Assembly: GCA_003260075.1 (NCBI GenBank)
Contig: QLIY01000054.1
Location: 1 to 64,000 of the forward strand
Source of the DNA: Phallusia mammillata
Taxonomy: Eukaryota; Chordata; Ascidiacea; Phlebobranchia; Ascidiidae
Length of the DNA: 64,000 bases
Direction of reading: 5' to 3'
Shown here: piece after piece, positions 12,401 through 21,478 of the stretch
How the letters are laid out: the number at the start of each line of letters is the position of its first letter
How positions within the stretch are numbered: position 1 is the first letter of the stretch
Notes under the pieces: generated by a model
What the model was told of the DNA's origin: nothing
Database searches by the model: none
What the model saw: the letters and a program-made list of their open reading frames with translations, nothing else
Position numbers and translations under genes: made by a program

Positions 12401-12481
12401 GCGTTTTATTTTATCGCGGTCGCCGTCGTTTTCAGTTTAATTCGAAGATCAAGGTTAAATGCCACGTTCTCTTGCCGCTAA
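5298..12481 (+). CDS. Alpha-1,3-fucosyltransferase (GT10 family), five exons, with extra C-terminal membrane segment
   Basis: It transfers fucose from GDP-fucose onto N-acetylglucosamine-containing glycans in the Golgi. Exons: 5298-5506, 6194-6493, 7306-7461, 10773-10964, 11908-12481, all GT-AG with consistent phases. An N-terminal signal anchor ([17 protein letters not shown]) and a very short stem precede the acceptor domain ([16 protein letters not shown]). The donor-binding domain shows [41 protein letters not shown] and the GT10 signature [19 protein letters not shown], followed by VPVVMG. The closing CPLC matches the C-terminal CxxC of Lewis-type enzymes. Two oddities stand out: exon 2 contains a 97-nt G run between ADAVVFHF and GLPWKL, and after the CxxC region a hydrophobic helix ([20 protein letters not shown]) with a basic tail is added. 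Without the G run the protein is about 445 residues. An aataaa lies near 12716. Which vertebrate FUT is orthologous cannot be decided here. Confidence 0.9.
5724..6086. mobile_element. hAT-type MITE (AGTTGTAAGTCGGGCC family), copy 1, in fucosyltransferase intron 1
   Basis: The ends CGGAGTTGTAAGTCGGGCC and GGCCCGTTTACAACTCTG form inverted repeats. The flanks gtttagta (5716-5723) and gtatagta (6087-6094) match at 7 of 8 positions, as an aged hAT target duplication. Related copies are at 13266-13508 and, degraded, at about 6935-7200. Confidence 0.75.
6342..6438. repeat. 97-nt pure G run inside fucosyltransferase exon 2
   Basis: An uninterrupted poly-G run that would encode about 32 glycines in frame. 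GT10 enzymes normally have only about 14 residues between the HF/HH of the acceptor domain and the LPxxxR region. With the run reduced to about four G, the spacing here fits the family, so this is probably an assembly filler rather than real coding sequence. Confidence 0.9.
6935..7200. mobile_element. Degraded copy of the AGTTGTAAGTCGGGCC-type MITE in intron 2
   Basis: Shares interior blocks with 5724-6086 in opposite orientation (gattgacaggc, gacacagaatgtgaagtcaggc, tcttacaaccctg). The termini have decayed and no target duplication is visible. Confidence 0.5.
7581..9497. repeat. ~960-bp near-identical direct duplication joined by 11 G, in fucosyltransferase intron 3
   Basis: 7581-8541 and 8553-9497 are almost the same sequence at an offset of 968 bp, separated only by G at 8542-8552. 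Differences are single bases (for example gctgtag versus gatgtag near 8050/9018) and a short indel (the left copy has one additional cattatcataaa unit). This fits two alleles assembled in series better than a biological tandem duplication. Neither copy codes for anything recognisable. Confidence 0.85.
9640..9770. repeat. ~60-bp direct duplication joined by 10 G
   Basis: The block ctcagacgtatg...ctatgcgaatat occurs before and after G at 9696-9705, with one base changed (atggttt versus atgtttt). Same pattern as the other joins. The open frame across it is not supported as a gene. Confidence 0.75.
11488..11806. mobile_element. hAT-type MITE (CAGCGGTTCTCAAACTGTGG family) in fucosyltransferase intron 4
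   Basis: The left end CAGCGGTTCTCAAACTGTGG and the right end AGTTTGGGAACCACTG are inverted repeats with hAT-style CAG/CTG termini. The flanking octamers cactactc and cactacac agree at 7 of 8 positions. It has no coding capacity. Confidence 0.8.
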
Positions 12482-13761
12482 ATTTGTCACGTGATATACC
12501 GAGATGATCGAAGTCACGTGATTAACGTCGGATTTCGGGATCGAGAAATCACGTGACCCGCTCGATGGCGCCATCAGTCGTTGGAAGAAGAAATTTTTCG
12601 CGACGTCGTACTCATACTTGTTTACGTTTATTTATTCAGAGTAATTATTCGTAGCACTGTGTGAGCTCTACGAGGGCAACACGGTTATTGAAAATCTTTA
12701 TTTTTTTAACAAACTAATAAAATTCGAGCGCAGCCTCCTTGCTTCGTTTCGACAGGGTAAAATATAAAATTTGTTTTTCTACTTTTTTGCCAGGCGTGAC
12801 AGAACAAGAATAGTAATTTATTGTTTTGGTCCGTATATTTTTTTGTCTAACGCTGGTTTGTTTCACGCGTTTGGTCAAGAAAGAGTGCTTCAATCGTATT
12901 CAAAGTTACACAAATGTTAGGAAATTTTAAATCGAGTCACATTTTAAATTTAGGTGTTGCTACAAGTCAAGGCACAATGTGGGAGGTTTGTACTTCAGTT
13001 TGGAAAGAGCAAAATGCCAATGACGATATCAGGACATTGCCTTGCAGACGTTCGTCCATATTCCTGGTTGAACGTCCCTGTTTTATAACGTTGACCTGCA
13101 AGACGCGTTTTGAAAGAGTGGACACTTGAAAACTTTCCAGATATACAAGACAAAATTATGATCTATGAAGATTACAAATTAGAAAAAAACTAAGCATGTT
13201 TTGGCAAAAGATCCATCATAAAGTAGATATCAAAAAAATACATTTCGATGTAATGGGTCGCATTAGAGTTGTAAACGGGCCAGAAATTGGAGCCCGAAAC
13301 CCGACCCAAATCGTTTTTCGTCAGGAAACACAATCTACAATTGGTCTTAAACAAGGCGTTTTAGGGCTGTTTGACATTAGGTCAGGTCCAGCAACTGACT
13401 ACTTAGCTAGTTAAATTTATTCAAGAAAATACTGACACAGAGTGTAAAGTCAGGCCCGAATCAAGTCCGTTTTATTGAAAGCCCAAACCCGGCCCGACTT
13501 ACAACTCTGGGCCACATGGCCAAACCGCGAATCGACAACACTACGGTCATTCTTAAACCAAACTTGTAACCAACTAGAAGTGGCTTAGCACATATTGCCA
13601 TTGCACATACACTGTAACCTATTTCTTAACACTTATTTACATCCGACACTTATTTTATATTGGGTCCCATATCATCCACTGTCTTTTATAACCTTAGTTG
13701 TTTCCGCAAGCAGAAACTCATGGGTCCCCACACATGCAAAGTTGTAAATAATGCATTTCAA
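12482..13761. other. Intergenic DNA 3' of the fucosyltransferase, with one MITE
   Basis: Contains the likely 3' UTR and polyadenylation signal (aataaa near 12716) and the MITE at 13266-13508. No further gene was seen. Confidence 0.5.
13266..13508. mobile_element. hAT-type MITE (AGTTGTAAGTCGGGCC family), copy 2
   Basis: Ends AGAGTTGTAAACGGGCC and CCGGCCCGACTTACAACTCTG. The interior is the reverse complement of the copy at 5724-6086 (shared ttgacattaggtcaggtcc and acaattggtcttaaacaagg blocks). The flanks ggtcgcat and ggccacat match weakly as a target duplication. Confidence 0.7.
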
Positions 13762-14021
13762 NNNNNNNNNNNNNNNNNNNNNNNNNNNNNNNNNNNNNNN
13801 NNNNNNNNNNNNNNNNNNNNNNNNNNNNNNNNNNNNNNNNNNNNNNNNNNNNNNNNNNNNNNNNNNNNNNNNNNNNNNNNNNNNNNNNNNNNNNNNNNNN
13901 NNNNNNNNNNNNNNNNNNNNNNNNNNNNNNNNNNNNNNNNNNNNNNNNNNNNNNNNNNNNNNNNNNNNNNNNNNNNNNNNNNNNNNNNNNNNNNNNNNNN
14001 NNNNNNNNNNNNNNNNNNNNN
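13762..14021. other. Scaffold gap (260 N)
   Basis: A run of undetermined bases. Joined-duplication homopolymers are all G before it and all C after it, so it separates two contigs probably placed in opposite orientation. Open frames made of X across it mean nothing. Confidence 1.
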
Positions 14022-14970
14022 AAAACTCACCCATTTTAGGGGGTCAGTGGGGTAACTGATGGGGTTTAACACCCAAAAGTGTAAAATATGAAACCACGAT
14101 GACCTAATTAACAGTCATGTAAAATTTTATCCAAATCGAACAATGTTTAAAATTCTAACCACTAGAGGTGTTATTAACAACATTCGTCAACACTTCTGAC
14201 GTCATAAGGCTGTTAATACCCCTCTGACTGGCATGTGCAAAAACGTCCGCCGAGTAATGCACAAACACAAGTATGTTATGTACTGGTGCCTTTATTATAC
14301 TATTACACTACAGAAATCTTTCATTTGTGGTGCGCACCAACATACAAAAACGTTTTACACTTTGGGGCCTAGCGGGGTAAATACTGGGGTTATCAAGTCA
14401 AACAAAGCAAATGGCACATCTGCATAAATATATCTACCATCTGTAAAAGTTTCATCCAAATTCACCAAAGATTTCATGCCAAAAGTGCATGGACAAACTT
14501 CACCGGAGAAAAAAGAAAAAAAACTGAGTGAAATCAAGATGCGTCCCCTTCAGGGAAGGGGACCCATAATTATTTACCACAAACCGTAGCCTACACTGTG
14601 CACACAAGATTCAGCACACAGTAATATATCACTGCCCAGCTACAGTAAATTATAAACATGGAAACGCTTCCGTTGTAATCTCCTCTACGTTGGACTACTG
14701 AGAACAATACAGACACACTTTGTGCATTTTTCTTTTGTAAAAGCCGAATACAGAGCAACATTCAAACATACACGGCCCCAATAAACCTTTGTTATTGCAC
14801 CGTTTTGTTGTTTGTGCCGGTTTAAAACGGTTGACGACAAATCATGGAACTGCGAAACAGAGTTTAGGAGCAGCTTGGAAATTTCAAAAACAGCAACAGT
14901 GTAACAAGCGGACTTTTGGTGGAATCATTTTGAGCAATTACGTTTGGCCTTTTTACTGTTTAGGCAGTTT
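14022..14970. other. Region 3' of the TUSC3/MAGT1-like gene
   Basis: Reading leftwards from the stop codon this is the 3' UTR and intergenic DNA. No gene, RNA or clear transposon end was recognised. Confidence 0.5.
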
Positions 14971-17900
14971 TCAACGTAGCAAGAAGCTGTATGGGTAACC
15001 CTGATACTTCTGTCTGAAGATGGACATCAACAAACTGAAGAAGAACGCCACCAGTATAAGGCCAGCAACAGCCATCACTGAAACAATGAAAAAAAGGTTT
15101 ACTACATAAGTTAAATGTATACCTGAGCAAAGAAACTAAAATGAGTTTTATGCCAAAGTTAAGTGTATTTGCTTCTTTAAACCAAGCCCTTATTTTACAT
15201 TTTCTACATCCACTTGATTCAGTATTTCTAAACCTGATAATGTAAACAGTTTTCTAAAACATTGTGGATTAAAAAATGCATTGTGTCTTAAAAAAAATAG
15301 TTGTACATAAAGACCCCCCCCCCATGTAAACAGTTTTCTAAAACATTGTGGATTAAAAAATGCATTGTGTCCTTTATGTACAACTGTACAATAGTTGTAC
15401 ATAAAGGTAAAAGTCATTATTGGTCAGTAGTTGCTTTCGGTAAATGCTGTACAGAAATGAAACTTACCTTTGCGTTTTGACATATCATTTTTTGGTTGGT
15501 GGGCTTCATGTAGAAGCACAAATCCTGCCACAATCGCTGCATTGACAACCATCACAATGTGAGTTTCAGCCACAAGCTGGCCTTGACTGCTGCCATGAAT
15601 ATAACTGATGGAGCCTGTCTGTGGGTTTCGGTGGTAGTATGGTGGACCACGAATGTGATTCCACATTTGGCCCGATGTCATTGCCAGAATGACAAACTGA
15701 AAATGGATTGTAAAGTTATTGGATGAAAAATAACTGCTTGCATTGCAAAAAAAACACAGCAAATTGTGGCAGAATTCCCAAAACCAAGTTATGATAATGT
15801 ACTTACAATTGCAAGTGATCCCCAGAAATTTTTGTTGAACAAAAACTCCAAGCTGTTTCTGCGCACATAAAGCAGTCCACCAGCGAGGGAGAACAACAAA
15901 ACAAGTACCACAGTGCCTGTGTAGTTTGGTGGACGGAAAATTCTCACCTGTGTAAGAAAAAATGATCATGACATGTGTCAAACAAAAGCATGGTACTTAA
16001 ACATGAAATGTAACAGAAAAGAATAGTTTGGTGGCTGTTTTTTTTAAATGGGTTTCCAAAGCAATTTTTTAGGAATAGGTGCCAAAAAATCACTTCTTTT
16101 TCAGATGTGGTTGGCTTGGAAACTTAATTGCCATTGAAATATTTTCTTAAAAATCTCACAAAAACGAAGATCTTAATTAGAATGAAAATTCAGTACACTG
16201 AAACTATATTTCAACACTACACCAGTGATTCCTAACAAATTCGTACCACAATCTCAGTACGTTCTGCCAACCACTTAGCCAGGTTGTCGGCATGGTAACC
16301 GAGACGTTGAATGTCATAAGTGTCGCCACTCTTCTTTTTACCCTTAGCAGGGAAATGCATAAAGGCAGGAGCAGAATTCAATCCGAGCTGTGAAACCCCC
16401 CCCCCCATAAGTGTCGCCACTCTTCTTTTTACCCTTAGCAGGGAAATGCATAAATGCAGGAGCAGAATTCAAGCCAAGCTGCAAAAGCAAAATATTTGTT
16501 TTACAAACTATATTATTTTATTGATTTAATCTAAGATACGAGACCCTAAAAGAAACTGTAATGTAACAATGCACACTAACAAAAACAAAGTCAGATATTT
16601 CCTTAATAAAGCCTTTAAAACTCACAGAAAAAATATAAGATTATATATATACTATAAAAGGTGGAAATTGTTACAAGAATTGTAATAGATTAGGGAAGGA
16701 TTCCCAGAATCAATTTACCACGATTTACGAGCCTTTAAAACTACAAATTATCTTACTCTTACTTCAGCCTAGTAGACATTAATTGTTTAGTAGTAAACAT
16801 TGATCTTTAGATAATAAGTTTTGATATGCAATAAATTATAGCTTCAGGGCAAAGAAAATTAAACAAAATATCTCAGAGACTTACTGCTGCAAAAAAACTT
16901 ATTTCATTCAATAATGCGTACTGACATAAGCCTAAATTGACTATGTTTACAACATTATTATTTCTAGACATACATTTTGAAATGTGTCTGGACCATCATC
17001 AAAATCCACGCTGGCAAAAAACAAAGAGTTTCCATAGGAAGGAGAGAAACGATAAGAATTTGCCAGAATTGTGAACTCGTCATTTGCTTCTTGACATACA
17101 CTACATCCCCGCTTTGGATTAAGAGCAGTGAACATCACAATCATGGAATAATTTCTGGGTTTGCTCCTGCATTATAAAATACAATTTAGTAATAAGTTGC
17201 GACATCATGAAAGTGTCAACCACTTTTATGGCAGATGAAATTGAGCCTCAGCCAAATTTGACTTCACATCTTGAAAGTATAAAGATGTGTTTTGCAAAAT
17301 TTAACTAACTTTAAGTGACCAAAAAAAGCACAATTTGAATTCATACAAATGCAAGCATAACAATACTTAAACTTTATCACACCTAAACAGTATGTAGATC
17401 AGGATTATTCTTTCTTTGGATTGGACAATATAACATGATTTTACCACACAACATTTAAGATAGAAATGATGTGATGTGGTATACTTTTGGCCCCCCCCCC
17501 TCATGGAATAATTTCTGGGTTTGCTCCTGCATTATAAAATACAATTTATTAACAAGTTGTAGTATCAGGAAAATGACACCATTTTTATAGCAGATAAAAT
17601 TGAGTCCCGTCAAATTTGACTTCACAAATCATCATCAAAGTATGAAGATGTGATTAGTGGAAAATTTAATCAACTTAGAGTAACTGAAATCACAAGCTTG
17701 TATTTGTCAACACAGGTGGAGATGTTTAACCTGTTCAGCAAAATCTGAACAATTAGAATTCATATGATCACAAGCCAAAGAATTCCTAATCATTATCACA
17801 CCTAAAATGTTTATATAGCAGGCTTATTCTCGTTTTGGATTTGACAATCAAACATGATTTTACCACACCATATAGAAATGATGTGATGTGGTGTACTTAT

Positions 17901-20141
17901 AGGTCCTCTTGAATATATGCCCAGGTCCTCAATATTACATTGTGTAACTTAAAAACTAAAGTAATAAAATCTTAAATAATTTGATTGATTTAAAATCCAC
18001 CACCGTTAAATGCTAAATTATATGACGTATTAAGCTGACATTGATAGTAAAGGTAGAATGTAAATCAGTTTGACCCCAAAAATGTTACCCCCCCCCCACC
18101 GAGTACCGAGTACTTAAGTACAGTGTTGTACTTAGTTGTATATCAGTGTCAAATATATCTGCCATGGGCGGGGTACAGGCTTGCACACACACATGCAGAA
18201 AAATGTAATCTCCACGTGATATTCGAAAGCGCATGAAAATATCCCCCCCCCCTTTCGATACCTAGTACGAGTATCGATACCACTAAAATCGTTCGATACC
18301 AACGATACCGAGTACAAGGTACTCGCCCCATCACTAGTAAAGATAAAATGTAAACCAGTTTGGCCCCAAAAATGTTTACAAAATACACTAAGACCATTAG
18401 GGAAAAACAAAAATTTGACAAGCTTGATGACTTTAAAGAATACTATCACTAGATATTGCTACCAGTTGTGATAAAATGTTATTAATATCAAGATAAAACA
18501 ACATACTTGACATAAGTTGAAAACTTGCTCCCAGTCATTTGAATAACAGTGCGACGACTACTCCATTCCATAAGCTGTTTCACTCGATCATTCAATACCT
18601 CCTATAAAAACAAAACATAATTTGAAAAGTTGTTCACCTAACCAAGCAGATTCACAGTTTATTTGTGAAGTTAGAAAATATTATGTGCATTGTAGTGATG
18701 GGACGATACCAGGTTTTAAAGCAAGTACCGATACCAAGTCCGAGTACCACATGTATATACCTTCGATACCGAGTACTTAAGTCCAGTGTTGTACTTAGTT
18801 ATACATCACCTGCTAATTTATCTGCCATGGCCGGCGTACAGGCGTGCACGACAAATGCAGAAAAAAGTAATCTCCATACGATAGCGAAAAAAATACGTAA
18901 CCTGGCAGAACTCCCAAATTTGTACTGTCCGAAGCATATATTGGGATAAAGTTGCCTGTATTCTTATGGTGTAAGCCGGCCTTCGGTATCAAACGTTGGT
19001 ATCAAAAACTGAGACAAAATATTTTCCCCCCCCCCGTGTTGTACTTCGTTGTGTATCACCTGCTAATTTATCTGCCATGGCCAGCGTACGGGCTTCCACA
19101 CACACACATGCAGAAAAAAGTATCTCCATAGGATAGCGAAAAAAAATATGTAACCTGGCTGAACTTTTTCCCGATTTTGTGCTGTCTGAAGCAAATATTC
19201 GCACAAAGTTTTCCGTATTCTTATAGTGTAAATCGGCCCCCCCCCCTTCGATACCGAGTATCGATACCACTGAAATCGTTCGATACCATCGATATCGAGT
19301 ACCGAGTACTCGTCCCATCACTAGTGCATTGTTTTCAGTTATAGGCCTATTGTAACCCATTGCATCAGATAAAAAGCTAAAATTCTAACAAAGGTGTATT
19401 CTAAGGCATATATGACTGTAGAATCAGAGATGTTGGATAGGAGGCTCCAAATAATAAAGTTAGTCTGTTTCTTTGTGTGTATCCAACTCTTACGTTTGTG
19501 TTCATAACTTTATTGAATGATAAAATTCATTTTTAAGGTTTGTTTTTTTCGCAAATTTCTATACTTTGTTAAAAAGCAATTGTTGTTTCATCCTTTGAGC
19601 TAGAGTAAGAACCTTAAGGAGTCGGAGTCATAAAAATCTCGGGAATCTTACTAATAATATGATCTGGAGTCAGACCTTTTCTTCCAACTATGTAATGCTA
19701 ATCAAGCGTTAATATTTTAATACAAAAGGAATCTGGCCAATCAGAGCACAGTATCTTACACATCAACATACAACTAAAGTTCAAAACTGTGTCATGCGAG
19801 CAAAAGCAATAAAGTGCATTCATCAAACATACCTCAGCGTTCACAAAAACAATTATTGATTAAGCAGTTGTTATATAATCAAGGGTATACCAGCGTTATG
19901 ATTTATGCAAATACACACACTTGCACAGTTTAACATGCAACACCCCCCCCCCCTTATATAATCAAGGGTATACCAGCGTTATGATTTATGCAAATACACA
20001 CTTGTTATGTTAAACTTTTATTTTAGCCACAGTTTAACATGCAACATAAAACTTTACCTGTTTAGTTTTCGATGCTGATGGCTTGCACAACAACATGAGA
20101 ACCATCGCACAAAGAACAAACAAATAGTTTGGCAATTGCAT
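14971..20141 (-). CDS. TUSC3/MAGT1: Oligosaccharyltransferase subunit TUSC3/MAGT1 (OST3/OST6 family), seven exons
   Basis: A subunit of the STT3B-type oligosaccharyltransferase of the ER membrane. Its lumenal thioredoxin domain forms mixed disulfides with substrates so that they can be N-glycosylated; the family is also linked to magnesium transport. Exons (coding, minus strand): 20141-20058, 18601-18507, 17166-16974, 16387-16247, 15947-15807, 15696-15468, 15077-14971. Together they give 329 residues, close to the vertebrate length. A signal peptide ([13 protein letters not shown]) is followed by [10 protein letters not shown] and the redox motif CSVC within [14 protein letters not shown], then [13 protein letters not shown], and [10 protein letters not shown] entering the first of four membrane helices. 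[13 protein letters not shown] and [10 protein letters not shown] are the strongest family signature, and the end YQGYPYSF is also conserved. Joined duplications repeat part of exon 4 (16409-16480) and the start of exon 3 (near 17502). A single ancestral TUSC3/MAGT1 gene is likely. Confidence 0.95.
15240..15410. repeat. ~70-bp duplication joined by 10 C in TUSC3/MAGT1 intron 6
   Basis: The block tgtaaacagttttctaaaac...gcattgtgtc occurs on both sides of C at 15314-15323, with small differences at the ends. Confidence 0.75.
16316..16485. repeat. Partial exon 4 duplication of TUSC3/MAGT1 joined by 11 C
   Basis: 16316-16395 and 16407-16485 are near-identical and both contain the intron 3 acceptor and the first ~23 codons of exon 4 (minus strand). 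The lower-coordinate copy continues into the complete exon. The protein differences are nil ([16 protein letters not shown] in both). An alleles-in-series artefact is the simplest reading. Confidence 0.85.
17143..17900. repeat. ~360-bp diverged duplication joined by 10 C around TUSC3/MAGT1 exon 3 start
   Basis: 17143-17490 and 17501-17890 are alignable but show many substitutions and indels, including a segment present only in the second copy (about 17700-17760). Both contain the exon 3 acceptor sequence. The high divergence suggests very polymorphic intron alleles. Confidence 0.75.
18098..18341. mobile_element. MITE (TAGTGATGGGACGAGTAC family), left end lost at a homopolymer join
   Basis: The right end gtactcgccccatcacta matches the complete element at 18693-19323. 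The left end is replaced by C at 18088-18097. The flank tagtaaagataaaatgtaaa after the element is the same as the sequence before the C run (agtaaaggtagaatgtaaat). One allele may therefore lack the element and the other carry it. Confidence 0.7.
18693..19323. mobile_element. MITE (TAGTGATGGGACGATACC family) with perfect 8-bp target duplication
   Basis: The ends TAGTGATGGGACGATACC and CTCGTCCCATCACTA are inverted. The octamer gtgcattg flanks both sides (18685-18692 and 19324-19331). The interior is partly doubled around two C runs (19026-19035 and 19237-19246), so the true element is shorter than its length here. The TA(G)TGATGGGACG end and 8-bp duplication fit a hAT-like transposase source. 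It lies in TUSC3/MAGT1 intron 1. Confidence 0.85.
19860..20050. repeat. Local duplication joined by 11 C in TUSC3/MAGT1 intron 1
   Basis: The block ttatataatcaagggtatac...aatacaca occurs on both sides of C at 19943-19953, with an additional ttgttatgttaaacttttat segment in the second copy. Confidence 0.75.
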
Positions 20142-21447
20142 TTTCCTCCTCTAGGCTCACTAAAAGAATCTAAAAACGTAATAAGTCTGCTAAAGGCTTT
20201 TTGTCCAGCATGCCGTTGTACGACATGCATGTTGTAAAATTACCAACACTTAAAAATGAATTAAATCGTTCGTTTAACAGCATGCTAATATAGAATAGGT
20301 GCACTGTAATGTAAATAAGGTTTGAAATCTTTTAAAACTTTAATATTTAAACCACAACGCAAACACCAACGCATGACTCTTACCTGCAAATTCTTGATGA
20401 CGTTCCAAAGAGGAATTCGCTACGGTTCATTACTTCGGTGCCGGCTTGTCGCAAAATGCAACAAGAAAAAACATACAAATTTAATTTCAAAAATACTACA
20501 ATTACATTCAAAAAATAATTAATTAATTGAACAATGAAAAATAATACGGTACGCACAAAAAATATTATTTTTACGTAGATTTACGTTATAAATGCAAGAT
20601 TCGGAATGAAAATCTTGCTCGTATCCATTCTAAACTAAAGACTGTTTACCATAAGCATGTTGCCAAATTATTTTATTTGAGTTGAGTTTATTTCGCTTGG
20701 TGAAAGACAACATAGCAACACAATTGCACTAAAACAATCACCAAGCCGGAAATAGCTGCGCAACGTTAAAACGTTTGCCTTAGTAAAAAACCAACCAACT
20801 TGTTGTTAACGTAATTTAATTAATGTTTTTTTAATTAAACAAATATAAAAATATTCTAACGTTTTTTGCAATTGAAATGTGTCAGCTGTTTTGTGTTTTT
20901 AGGTAAATAATGATACAAAGGTTAAAATATGTCAAAATTATTTTTTATTTGTTAAACATGTATGTAACAAGCAGCGCTTTTTGCAACTTGACAGAATTAA
21001 GAGAAAATGTGCAATTGTATGCTGCCTAAAAATAATTGCTTTCGGGTGCGCTTGTCATTGCTGTGTTTTGTGTTTGATTGTTCAAAATTTGAAAGTAAAG
21101 TTGTTTCTTATATAGTTTTCCACCTTGCTTTACAGAAGACCCCAAAAAGTTTAATAAAACCCCCCCCCCTTTTTTTTTAAACAAAACTTATCAATTGTTT
21201 TCAGTTTAATTGCAAACAATGATACAAATTTTTAATGTGTCAAAATTATTTTTTATTTGCCAAACATGTATGTTACAAAGCAGCGTTTTTTGCAACACGA
21301 CGAAATTTAGGGTAAATGTGCGAGTGTGTGTTAAATATTGCTTTCGGGCGCGTTTGTCATTGTTATGTTTTATGTTTTATTATTTGATATTTGAAAGTAG
21401 GGTTGTTTCTTTTAACTGTTAAAATAGTTTTCTATCTTGCTTTACAG
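20142..21447. other. Divergent intergenic region between TUSC3/MAGT1 and ADRM1
   Basis: This 1.3-kb stretch separates two genes transcribed away from each other and should hold both promoters. A pyrimidine-AG acceptor sits 18 nt upstream of the TUSC3/MAGT1 ATG (20160-20161 on the plus strand), and another 31 nt upstream of the ADRM1 ATG (21446-21447). A dispersed-repeat fragment occupies 20685-20785. A diverged joined duplication spans about 20880-21159 and 21170-21470 around C at 21160-21169. Confidence 0.6.
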
Positions 21448-21478
21448 AAGACCCAATAAAGTTTTATAAAGTCCCACC

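Noticed and set aside
13660..14072. Open frames across the N gap
   Set aside because: They consist of undetermined bases and carry no sequence evidence.
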